A stretch of DNA of 64,000 nucleotides from Pseudomonas sp. Leaf48 (GTDB lineage Bacteria; Pseudomonadota; Gammaproteobacteria; Pseudomonadales; Pseudomonadaceae). The stretch spans positions 130,537-194,536 of the forward strand of contig NZ_LMLH01000032.1 of assembly GCF_001421885.1 (NCBI RefSeq), read 5' to 3'. Each line of letters begins with the position of its first letter. Within the stretch, counting starts at the first letter, position 1. Below, piece by piece: positions 1-7,616 of this stretch. The notes under the pieces are model-generated. The model made no database searches. It was not told where the DNA came from and saw only the letters and a program-made list of their open reading frames with translations. Both the position numbers and the translations under genes were made by a program.

Positions 1-373
1 TTCAAGGTGGCGCGCGGCTTCGATACTCGGGAGCTTGTAGAGCGTACCATCAGCGACCACGAAATCTTGACGGGTATGCTTGTGGAGACGGTTGGTGGGT
101 ACTGTACTAATCCCGACCTTAAACACATCACCGCGACTGTGAACGAGCAAGTAAAGATACCCATGGGACATGTTCATGACTCCAGTGAAAACGATCCAGT
201 CGCGTTCATTGTATCTCACGAGGTAAGTGCCACAGCCCGCGAGATAGATCCGATTCGTCGTAAGCCATTCGATCATGGACGCTGCTAACGGCCAGGAGGG
301 GGCATTCCCAAATGTTGGAGCCGGTCATCCATAGCTGGATTCCACCTGGAGGCTGAAAAGCTTTCATTGGCAT
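1..373 (-). pseudogene. Frameshifted, left-truncated GIY-YIG-like protein
   Basis: Read on the minus strand. The downstream frame is open from about position 330 (in-frame ATG at 276) to the window edge. It contains GYLYLLVHSRGDVFKVGIS followed by a P-x-x-R-L stretch, the pattern that opens GIY-YIG and T5orf172-type domains. The upstream frame, with ATG at 373 or 367, reads PPGGIQLWMTGSNIWECP and then continues out of frame. Removing one base in the run of five G at 298-302 joins the two frames into one plausible protein (IWECP-SWPLAASMIEW), so I infer a single-base frameshift or a sequencing slip. No clear ribosome binding site is seen. The C-terminus lies outside the window. GIY-YIG-type proteins often sit in phage and island DNA, which fits the AT-rich surroundings. 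Nuclease activity is not shown. Confidence 0.5.
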
Positions 374-726
374 TCGGTGGGGGTAAGTTTCAAAAAAAAC
401 AAGATGTCGATGAAGTTTCTTCACCGACACTATCGTTGGCAAGGCCGCATAGCTTGAGAGGCTTCGGTCACTCGGAAAAAACCAAAATTAGCGTTATTGC
501 AGGTGTTTTTTACGAATCGTAAACCGGCGTGCTGATCCACCCTTGAAGCCGAAGTCGCATTAAAGGACCGCTTGTGGCCCCTTAGCGGCAGTAATGACCA
601 GTAGAGGACGGCCAGTCTTGGCCCTTGCCCACCGCCGCACTGGGTCGGTTGCAGCCCTTCATGACAGTCTGCAAGCGGCCAGCAGTAGCTATTCATCTAA
701 CCTTACTGACTCGGTCTAATCGGAGG
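374..726. other. AT-rich intergenic stretch with no clear gene
   Basis: No convincing coding frame is seen in either strand. Its right part (about 609-690) holds one copy of a short repeat that recurs at about 1935-2010. The end of the stretch supplies a GGAGG directly before the ATG of the next gene. Confidence 0.4.
609..690. repeat. Degenerate Pseudomonas intergenic repeat, copy 1
   Basis: Contains GGGTCGGTTGCAGCCCTT then TGACAG. The second copy at about 1935-2010 shares the same core (GGGTCGG, TGCAGCCCTT, TGACAG). The two copies flank the uracil-DNA-glycosylase-like gene in the same orientation. Similar short sequences are, from memory, common between genes in fluorescens-group pseudomonads; their function is unknown. 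Confidence 0.4.
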
Positions 727-1740
727 ATGTCGCCCTTGGATACAATCGTCAAAATGCAAGACATCGCTAGGCGTTATCAAAAGGTGAGTGGTCTAAGTGA
801 ACGCCGATTTTACAGCATTTTTTTTAGCCGAATTGATCCATCCGAAGCGCTCGTCGTAGGCATTAAACCTGGTGGAAATCCTTCAAAGTGGTCTGAATCC
901 GAACTGGCCTCTCAATCATTTTATGAAAACTGGGAACATGAGTATGTGGATTGTGACTATCCAATCCAAAGGGCAATGCTGCCGCTTCTCATGGAAGTTT
1001 TTGGTATCAGCAAGGAAGAGGTCAGGAAGATACCAAAGTCTAATCTTGCCTTCCGAAGGGCCTCCAGTGTAGAAACCTTTAAGGTTGAACAAGGAATCAC
1101 ATTAGATGAGGCCCAGCGCGAAGCCAAACCATTTTTGGAGGAAATGATTTCGTTCATTTCGCCAAAGATAATCCTCTTGGAAGGGATCGCCACGTTTGAT
1201 TTTTTTCGTGCTAATTACTGCCAAGGCAAAGTTGATCGAAATTTAGGGATTCCAATTTATACACAACATAAAGGCAGGCAGGTTCGAATTTTTTTCGGGG
1301 AAAAACTTTTTGTGAACTGTCTAGGACGTGAAATACCAGTTATCGCAGTTGGTCATCCTTCGTACTTCGCTAGCAAGCCAGAGTGGGTGAAAGTTATCCA
1401 CCGGATAAAAGAGATAGTGGCCAACAGCAGAACTGACAATTATCAGGAGTCAACACTTGTGACTCTCACGGATGCGCCTGCCGGAAAAACTAGCCTTTCA
1501 CTCCAGAAGCACGGGAATCTTATCATCCGAGTCATAAATCGAGAGGCAGAGCCCTATCGCCCTAAAACTCAGCGGGCGCTAGCATGGCAAGTCGTATCGT
1601 TGATGGATGGCCTAACCGTTTCTCAAGCACACCATATCCTTGAGCTACTAGAACCCAATATTCAGGGAAAAGTAGGTCGACCATTGGGTTGGGTGGTAGA
1701 TGCCATAGACAGGGGGCTCGTCGAAATACATAGACAGTGA
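727..1740 (+). CDS. Uracil-DNA-glycosylase-like superfamily protein
   Basis: About 337 residues from the ATG at 727, chosen because GGAGG lies immediately before it; the ATG at 754 (MQDIARRY) is an alternative with better spacing. Near residue 45 it has VVGIKPGGNP, matching the GINPG-type first motif of the UDG superfamily. A hydrophobic SPKIILLEG strand follows, then VIAVGHPSYF, matching the HPS-type C-terminal catalytic-loop motif. About 100 further residues with no family I recognise form a C-terminal extension. Family members bind or excise damaged bases, but many stand-alone island versions have no known substrate. The gene is AT-richer than most of the window and stands alone, which suggests horizontal transfer. 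A DNA repair or defence role is inference only. Confidence 0.6.
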   Translation: MSPLDTIVKMQDIARRYQKVSGLSERRFYSIFFSRIDPSEALVVGIKPGGNPSKWSESELASQSFYENWEHEYVDCDYPIQRAMLPLLMEVFGISKEEVRKIPKSNLAFRRASSVETFKVEQGITLDEAQREAKPFLEEMISFISPKIILLEGIATFDFFRANYCQGKVDRNLGIPIYTQHKGRQVRIFFGEKLFVNCLGREIPVIAVGHPSYFASKPEWVKVIHRIKEIVANSRTDNYQESTLVTLTDAPAGKTSLSLQKHGNLIIRVINREAEPYRPKTQRALAWQVVSLMDGLTVSQAHHILELLEPNIQGKVGRPLGWVVDAIDRGLVEIHRQ

Positions 1741-2376
1741 TCATGCCAAAGAGAGCCGGAGAATCCAGTGGATGACCCAGCATATGACTCGACTGGAGCA
1801 GGCAATTCGCGAACTGATAAAGTTGATTAATAAACAGCTGAAGCAGAAGAGTTTATCTGCTGATGTCATGCTGGAAGGTGCGGCAGATTGAGTCGTTCCT
1901 GGTTTCGTAACGCTTTTGCCGAAATTTGACTTAGGCCGAAGGGCCGTTATCGACCGTTTTCCGTCTCTTGCGATAGGCCGTTTTGGGTCGGGTGCAGCCC
2001 TTGGTGACAGGCAGAAATCGGAAAATTAGATACCTCGAATAGTTGTCTTCCATAGCAATCGGTCGATTTTTTGAACAGAAGCCCTAGTAAAATGTTGGCC
2101 CGCATCCCTGTGGGCGCTCAACAAGAACTAATGACTAGCAGTTGAAAAATCTCTGTGCCGCAAAAGACCTAACGCCTTCGCAAGTCTTCGACCGGCATTT
2201 CAATCCTCCCCCCTCGACCAACAAAATCACCGATGCATCCCGGTGGAAGCTGTGTACGCAGTTTCGCTCCTGTACAGCGCGTGCGACTGCAGATCAGGCA
2301 GATCAGCTGTATTGCGTCTAGCTTTACCTTGAACACTAAAGCCTCCATCCACAAGTCCACCAAGCAAAGGTTAGTT
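1741..2376. other. Intergenic stretch without a confident gene
   Basis: A 39-codon frame (1772-1891) encodes a helical, Lys/Gln-rich peptide but has no recognisable family or good ribosome binding site. The rest holds the second repeat copy at about 1935-2010 and no other coding signal. Confidence 0.35.
1935..2010. repeat. Degenerate Pseudomonas intergenic repeat, copy 2
   Basis: Shares GGGTCGG, TGCAGCCCTT and TGACAG with the copy at 609-690. The preceding GGCCGAAGGGCCGTTATCG may form a short hairpin. Confidence 0.35.
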
Positions 2377-2832
2377 ATGACTAAAAAAATCGATCTGACG
2401 ATCACCCATGATTACCTCAATCCGTTTGCCTCGCCGGCCACCCCCAAGCTGAGCCCCGAACTGGTGGACTACCTGTCGGATAGCGCCTGGTACCACTCCG
2501 AGCTGTGCCTGCAGATTCGCTGCCCGCAAGATGAGCGAGAACGCCTGCAGCAAGCCATCAGCAATACCTTTGAGGAAAAGAGCGAACAACTCAGAGGGGA
2601 TATTCGCAGCCAGCGGCTGGTAGCGCTGATACTCCTGGGCTTGGCACTAGCCTTGGCGCTGACAGGCACGGCTCTGGGCATTGAAGGCACGATCCCCGTG
2701 GGGGTCGTTACCGTCACCGCGTGGATGCTGCTGTGGCGCAGCGGAGAGATATTTTTTCTGGATATCCGCAGCGCTAACCGGCAGCTGCGTAAGTACCAGC
2801 GCATCGCCAGCGCATCAAAGCAGTTTGATTGA
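2377..2832 (+). CDS. Hypothetical inner-membrane protein with two TM helices
   Basis: 151 residues from the ATG at 2377, preceded by CAAAGG; a longer frame upstream lacks protein-like sequence. Residues 1-80 are hydrophilic and mixed helical. Two hydrophobic segments follow, LVALILLGLALALALTG and GVVTVTAWMLLW, separated by a short turn, and a basic tail (RQLRKYQRIASASK) ends the protein. This suggests a small hairpin membrane anchor with a cytoplasmic N-terminal domain. I do not recognise the family. It stands alone between degraded DNA and an antitoxin remnant, so it may be accessory. Confidence 0.6.
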   Translation: MTKKIDLTITHDYLNPFASPATPKLSPELVDYLSDSAWYHSELCLQIRCPQDERERLQQAISNTFEEKSEQLRGDIRSQRLVALILLGLALALALTGTALGIEGTIPVGVVTVTAWMLLWRSGEIFFLDIRSANRQLRKYQRIASASKQFD

Positions 2833-3056
2833 GCTTGGATCGCTCCCACTACGTGTTGGAGTGCAGCCGTCTGCGCGACGCTGACAAATTCATCAGCCTC
2901 TGCCCCGTTCCCATGCTACTCGGTCCGCCGAACGCCACAGGGCCGGGAGAAATGCGCCAACGCGCATGCTTGCCCGCAACGGGGCCCTCGGGGGCAAACC
3001 TGCTTATGTCTCGTTACGCGCATAGGCTCTGGGGGGGGGGAATCAAAGTCCAGGGC

Positions 3057-3221
3057 ATGACACAGATAGCCAAAGAATCCGCAATGGGTCGCGAAAGCCT
3101 GTACAAGGCCTTCGCTCCCGGTGCAAAACCACGCTTCGACACGGTCCTGAAGGTCATTCATGCCTTGGGCATCGATCTCTGCGCACAGCCCGATCACCCA
3201 GCCAGTCACTCAAATCTCTGA
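3057..3221 (+). pseudogene. Remnant of HigA-type addiction-module antidote
   Basis: The peptide from the ATG at 3057 reads MTQIAKESAMGRESLYKAF and continues through TVLKVIHALGIDL. This matches the C-terminal helix-turn-helix half of the 'putative addiction module antidote' family, where members usually read G-M-x-x-I/V-A-x-x-x-G-x-x-R-E-S-L-Y-K-A. The N-terminal 40 or so residues are missing: the DNA before it does not continue the family and contains a run of ten G at 3031-3040. No partner toxin gene is adjacent. Its 3' end overlaps the 3' end of the opposite-strand methyltransferase gene. It is most likely a decayed antitoxin; a short functional DNA-binding protein is less likely. Confidence 0.55.
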
Positions 3222-4047
3222 TCGGCATCCCCTGCTCTGCCCCCCCCTTCACCACCACCCACGTAAAGCACAACGGCAACTGCGCCACCTGCTGCTGGTA
3301 GCGGTCATAGGCCTCCTCGCGGTTGGAATGCGCATATTCCTTGAAGTGGCTGATCTGCAGCCCCGCCGCAATGGCGCCGCTGAACAGGTCGCCCAGGGTG
3401 TGGACGAACCAGTAGGACGGCGCGGACGGTTGTTCGACCTTGCCTTCATAGACGATCGGTTCGTGCTGCACGAACGGCTCGCTGCGAAAATAGGAACTTG
3501 AGAGGCGAAACGGGTCAGCGGCCTCGGGATCGAACATTTCCAGGAACGGGTGAGTTTCGTACACCACCAGCGCGCCGCCCGGTTTCAGGGTTTGCGCGAC
3601 GTGACGCAAGAATGCGCCGATGTCCGGCATCCAGTTGAGGACGCCGATGGTGATCAGCGCCACATCGAAACGCCCCTGCAAGTCGGCCGGTAAATGGTGG
3701 ATGTCCGCCTCGATGAATTGCGGCGCATGGGGCGAACGCGAGGCCAGTTCCCGTGCCTGTTCGAGGAACGCCCCGGACTGGTCGACGCCGACCACGCTGC
3801 GGGCCCCCAGGGCAAACAGCGACAGGCTTTCTCGGCCGTTGTTGCAACCCAGTTGGACCAGATCCTTATCGGCGACCCCCACCTGCATCAGTAAACCGCT
3901 GAGGGTTTCATCCAGACAGGAAAAATTCGCCTGGCGCACCGCGTCTGCCAGGGCCGGCCAATCCGGGGAGTCTTTGTGATGGCGGGCGGAGTCGTTCCAG
4001 GCCTCGCGGTTGCTCGCGATGGCGGCTTCTTTTGTCGGCATTTCCAT
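3154..4047 (-). CDS. Class I SAM-dependent methyltransferase
   Basis: 297 residues from the ATG at 4047 (GGAGCG upstream). A Rossmann methyltransferase core is visible: DLVQLGCNNGRESL is motif I (SAM-binding, with C in place of the usual first G), VVGVDQS ends the second strand, FIEADIHHLP is motif III, and FDVALITIGVLNWM is motif IV, followed by LKPGGALVVYE. The substrate cannot be told. The family usually ends soon after PLCFTWVVVK. Here a run of eight G follows (plus-strand C at 3240-3247) and about 30 low-complexity residues are added. Loss of one G would give a stop at 3210-3212, so the C-terminus may reflect a slip. The 3' end overlaps the antitoxin remnant on the other strand. Confidence 0.75.
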   Translation of the reverse strand: MEMPTKEAAIASNREAWNDSARHHKDSPDWPALADAVRQANFSCLDETLSGLLMQVGVADKDLVQLGCNNGRESLSLFALGARSVVGVDQSGAFLEQARELASRSPHAPQFIEADIHHLPADLQGRFDVALITIGVLNWMPDIGAFLRHVAQTLKPGGALVVYETHPFLEMFDPEAADPFRLSSSYFRSEPFVQHEPIVYEGKVEQPSAPSYWFVHTLGDLFSGAIAAGLQISHFKEYAHSNREEAYDRYQQQVAQLPLCFTWVVVKGGAEQGMPIRDLSDWLGDRAVRRDRCPRHE

Positions 4048-4227
4048 TGCACGCTCCAGTGGACGGTCGTTTGAATAATCGGCCGGAGTCTAAATCAACC
4101 CTGCTGGCAACCCCATGAGCAGTTTGTTGCGAACCTGTAAGTGACCCGCACCGGCGGCGGCCCCACGGGAGGGCTATAGTTAATGACCTTGGGGAAATGC
4201 ATTGGAACCGCTTTCGCAGGTGCCGCC

Positions 4228-4611
4228 ATGAAAAAAACCGATCTGACGCTACTGCTCACCCTCTGCCTGATCGCCTCGCCGGGCGCCTACGCGGACGACA
4301 ATGCGATGCAAACCGACAGCGACAGCAGTGAATTCAATTATTACGGGACAGACCAGCCCTTCGCCCACCCTTCCCCGCCTTCGCTGAGCACCATACCGCC
4401 AGGTTCATACATCCCGACCGAGCCGGGCAATTTCATTCCGGTTTCGAGCGAGCATGTGTTCTCCGACTCGCGCTTGCCGACAGTGGCCGATGCCACCGTT
4501 CGCGTGTTCATCCGCGCCTATGATCCGGAGCGCGGCATCTACGTGAACCAGGAAGTCGTCGATCCCTCATGCATGATGAGCTGCGGTCGACAGCCGCCCA
4601 GGCTGCAGTGA
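4228..4611 (+). CDS. Small exported protein of unknown function
   Basis: 127 residues from the ATG at 4228, chosen because it starts a clear signal peptide (MKKTDLTLLLTLCLIASPGAYA, cleavage after AYA). The mature part is Ser/Pro/Asp-rich (HPSPPSLSTIPPGSYIPTE), followed by VRVFIRAYDPERGIYV and a late cysteine pair (PSCMMSC). It ends 3 bases before the stop of the sigma-54 regulator gene, so the two genes converge. Its location at the edge of the curlin/two-component locus hints at a link, but no promoter of the sigma-54 type at a sensible distance was found. I do not recognise the family. Confidence 0.6.
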   Translation: MKKTDLTLLLTLCLIASPGAYADDNAMQTDSDSSEFNYYGTDQPFAHPSPPSLSTIPPGSYIPTEPGNFIPVSSEHVFSDSRLPTVADATVRVFIRAYDPERGIYVNQEVVDPSCMMSCGRQPPRLQ

Positions 4612-4614
4612 CAT

Positions 4615-6045
4615 CTACCACTGGCGCTTGTCCGGGCGCGCAAGGCCGAGTTTTTCGATGCGATAACGCAGCATGTCACGACTGAGCCCCAACAGGCGCG
4701 CCGATTTGGTGACGTTCCAGTCGGTCTTGTCGAGCATCTTGCGCACCATGTCGCGCTCCACTTCCGGCAGGTTCATCGACTCGCTGCCGTTGTAGGCCGG
4801 ACGCTGGTCGTGATACTGCGCCACCTCTTGCTGCGCCAGGGGCTCGTCCACCAGGCTCAGGCAGACATTGAGTTGATGGGCGGCAATGGTGTCGCTTTGC
4901 GCGAGCAACACGGTCTGTTCGAGCATGTTGCGCAATTCGCGCACGTTGCCCGGCCAGCTGTAGCTGAGCAGCAGGGCTTCGGCGTGCTCGCTGAAATGCA
5001 GGTTCGGCTTGCCGTAGCGTTTGCCATGGGTGGCCAGAAAGTGCCTGGCCAGCAGCAGGATGTCGGCACCACGGGTGTACAGGCGCGGCACCTTGATCGA
5101 AATGATGCGCAGGCGGAAAAACAGGTCTCGGCGAAACTTGCCCTGCTGAACCATCTGTTCGAGGTTGCAGTTGGTGGCGCTGATCACCCGTAGATCGACC
5201 TTGCGCTCCTTGACCGAGCCGACCCGGCGGATGGTGCGGTCTTCCAGCAGTTTCAGCAATTTGGCTTGCAGCAGCAGGTCCATTTCACCGATTTCATCAA
5301 GGAACAGCGTGCCACCGTCGGCCGCTTCCACCAGCCCCATGCGGCGGTCCTTGGCGTCGGTAAAGGCGCCCTTCTCGTGGCCGAACAGTTCCGACTCCAC
5401 CAGATTGGACGGAATCGAGGCGCAGTTGAATTCAATGAACGGTCCTTTGCTGCGCGGGCCGTCAAAGTGCAAGGCCCGGGCCACCAACTCTTTGCCGGTG
5501 CCGGTCTCGCCTTCGACCAATACCGGCGGCAGATCACTGTTGGCCATTCGCCGTTCGGCGTCGAGCAACTGGGCAATGGTGCCCTTGAGGTACTGCATCG
5601 GCTCCGACTCGCCAATCAAAGCCTGCACCCCGGACTTCTGGGCTTCACGCTCCTGGTAGAACGACAGGGTGCGCTCCATTCGGTCGGTGGCCAGGGCCTT
5701 GTCCAGCAGCAGCTTGAGCTCCGGCAGGGCCACAGGTTTGGTGACGTAATGAAAGGCGCCCTCTTTCATCGCCACCACCGCGTCTTCGACGTTGCCGTAG
5801 CCGGTCATCATGATCACTTTCAGATCCGGCGCGCTGACGCGCAGCTTCTGGATCAGGTCGTGACCACTCATGCCGGGCAATGAGTTGTCGGTCAGTACCA
5901 CATCTGGAACGAAAGACCTCAAATGCTCCAGTGCGTCTTCAGCCGAATGGCAGACAGTCACCTCGAAGGCCTTGCGCTCCAGGTAGGTCTGAATATTCTC
6001 GGCAAGGATTTCGTCATCCTCGACCAGCAGTACGCTGTGCTCCAT
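4615..6045 (-). CDS. NtrC-family sigma-54 response regulator
   Basis: 476 residues in three domains. Residues 1-120 form a receiver with an acidic pair near the N-terminus, the phospho-acceptor Asp in DVVLTDNSLPG, and a Lys in VTKP. Residues about 140-380 form a sigma-54 AAA+ activator domain with Walker A GETGTGKE, a GAFTDA loop, Walker B LFLDEIGEMD, and the arginine-rich RRDLFFRLRI. The C-terminus is a Fis-type helix-turn-helix (NVTKSARLLGLSRDMLRYR). The sigma-54-contacting loop is GAFTDA rather than the usual GAFTGA. Start: the ATG at 6045 follows GGGAGGGGAAT. It overlaps the 3' end of the upstream kinase gene by 32 bases, implying translational coupling. It probably activates the promoter at 10522-10537. 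Confidence 0.92.
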   Translation of the reverse strand: MEHSVLLVEDDEILAENIQTYLERKAFEVTVCHSAEDALEHLRSFVPDVVLTDNSLPGMSGHDLIQKLRVSAPDLKVIMMTGYGNVEDAVVAMKEGAFHYVTKPVALPELKLLLDKALATDRMERTLSFYQEREAQKSGVQALIGESEPMQYLKGTIAQLLDAERRMANSDLPPVLVEGETGTGKELVARALHFDGPRSKGPFIEFNCASIPSNLVESELFGHEKGAFTDAKDRRMGLVEAADGGTLFLDEIGEMDLLLQAKLLKLLEDRTIRRVGSVKERKVDLRVISATNCNLEQMVQQGKFRRDLFFRLRIISIKVPRLYTRGADILLLARHFLATHGKRYGKPNLHFSEHAEALLLSYSWPGNVRELRNMLEQTVLLAQSDTIAAHQLNVCLSLVDEPLAQQEVAQYHDQRPAYNGSESMNLPEVERDMVRKMLDKTDWNVTKSARLLGLSRDMLRYRIEKLGLARPDKRQW

Positions 6046-7504
6046 ATTCCCCTCCCGTTGCCACTTTGAAATTGAGACACACGCGGGTTCCTTCCTGCTC
6101 CTGGCTGGTCAGTTCGACCGAGCCTTCAAACCGCTCCATTATTCTTTTTACCAGGGCCAGGCCTACGCCCAGCCCGCCCTGCTTGGTGGTGAAAAACGGT
6201 TTGAAGACCATTTGCTGCTGCTGCCTGGACATGCCCTTGCCGGTATCGGTCAGGGCCATGCGCAGATGCCCCGGCGCAGGCGACTCGATATCGATCGTCA
6301 ATACGCCGCCCTTGGGCATCGCTTCCAGTGCATTTGCAAACAGGCTATTGAGTATTTGCGTCAACAGCATCTGCTGGCTGACGATCGGTGGCACGCTTTT
6401 GGGGGTGAAGCGCACCTCGACCTGCGAGCGCTTGATCAACGACTCGAAGGCACTGAGGGTGTCGTCGATGACCAGCACCAGATCGACGGTTTCACAGTCG
6501 TCGTTCACCGGTCGCAGCGATACCAGCAGGTCGCGGACCCAGCGCGACATGCGGTCGACCTGGCTGATGATGTCGCCGATGTTTTTCTGCGCTGTCTGGC
6601 TGGCGATTTCCTGGGCCAGTTCGGCACTGGAACGGATGTTCGCCAGAGGATTACGCAAGCTGTGCGCCACTGCCGAGGACATCTCCCCCAGGGCGACAAA
6701 GGTTTCATTGGCGATCAGCTGCTTCTGCTGGCTCTGCAACAGCATTGCGGCGTGCCGCACGATCCAGAACAGCCCGAGATAAATCGCCGCCCCTCCGATC
6801 AGGGTGGCCAGCCAGATCGCCTTGAACCCGCGCTGGATGCGTCCCACCAGATCAACCGGTTCCTTGTAGATCTCGACCATGGCTAACACTTTGCTTTTGT
6901 CGGCATTGAACAGCGGGATGTAGTTCTCGACGAACAGGTATTCCGGCTCACGCAACAACCGTTGCTCGGGACGTCCCTCATCGATCTCGTGGTAACTGGT
7001 AGACACCGGTTCTTTCATCTCAAAGGCCTCGGCCAGCTCATCGTCATCGTCGATGCGCGTGCCGATCAGTTCCGGGTTGGTCGACCAGACCACCGTGCGA
7101 TCGTGGGCGTAAACCGTTGCCAGCAGAATGTCCGGCAGATGTTCCACGTGATCGAGAAACTCAATACGAGAAGCAGCCCGGGCTGCGGGGCTGACATCTG
7201 GATAATCATTGTCCATGCGCGGGTCGAGCATCTCGCCCATGGTCCGGTTCGGGGAAATTCCGGCATGGCGGATCTCCGCTTCACCGATGGCCTGGATGAA
7301 CTGCGCAGTCAGCATCGAGTCGCGCTCGATGCTTTCGTCCACCACAAAACGCGTGGAGATATAACCCAGACCCAGCGCCACGATGGCGATGATGAAAAAG
7401 CTGGCCAGGGAAAACCAGCGCAACAGATTGAACTGAGGCCGCCACCCCTTGCTTTGTGGTGCCGGTGGCACCGGTATGATTTTTTGTTGTTCGATTATTT
7501 GCAT
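6014..7504 (-). CDS. Membrane sensor histidine kinase A
   Basis: About 496 residues from the ATG at 7504; an upstream TTG is less likely. A cytoplasmic basic N-terminus leads into a membrane helix (WFSLASFFIIAIVALGLGY), then a periplasmic sensor of about 170 residues, then a second helix (ATLIGGAAIYLGLFWIV). The H-box is AHSLRNPLANIRSSAEL, with the phosphorylated His. The ATPase shows an N-box (ILNSLFANALEAM), DTGKGMS and GGLGVGLALV. It is closely similar throughout to the kinase at 8879-10324, sensor included. It is translated with the sigma-54 regulator (32-base overlap), its clear partner. A PAS or HAMP domain is not obvious. Confidence 0.9.
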   Translation of the reverse strand: MQIIEQQKIIPVPPAPQSKGWRPQFNLLRWFSLASFFIIAIVALGLGYISTRFVVDESIERDSMLTAQFIQAIGEAEIRHAGISPNRTMGEMLDPRMDNDYPDVSPAARAASRIEFLDHVEHLPDILLATVYAHDRTVVWSTNPELIGTRIDDDDELAEAFEMKEPVSTSYHEIDEGRPEQRLLREPEYLFVENYIPLFNADKSKVLAMVEIYKEPVDLVGRIQRGFKAIWLATLIGGAAIYLGLFWIVRHAAMLLQSQQKQLIANETFVALGEMSSAVAHSLRNPLANIRSSAELAQEIASQTAQKNIGDIISQVDRMSRWVRDLLVSLRPVNDDCETVDLVLVIDDTLSAFESLIKRSQVEVRFTPKSVPPIVSQQMLLTQILNSLFANALEAMPKGGVLTIDIESPAPGHLRMALTDTGKGMSRQQQQMVFKPFFTTKQGGLGVGLALVKRIMERFEGSVELTSQEQEGTRVCLNFKVATGGEYGAQRTAGRG

Positions 7505-7616
7505 GGGCGGGTCCTGCTTCCTTGAAATCAAACCTTTTCAGCCCTTTGCATCAGTGTAGGTAACATTGATGCAATGGACTGGCCAACGTCACTATTTCGA
7601 CACTTCCACTTCTCAG

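Noticed and set aside
430..696. 88-codon minus-strand frame at the left end
   Set aside because: No protein-like features, and it overlaps a repeat.
1772..1891. 39-codon frame with a helical, Lys/Gln-rich peptide, possibly a transposase end
   Set aside because: Too short, with no clear family motif, ribosome binding site or terminal inverted repeats.
4200..4217. GG-N10-GC pattern before the 4228 gene
   Set aside because: The -12 part is TCGC rather than TTGC, and the predicted start would fall on the start codon itself.
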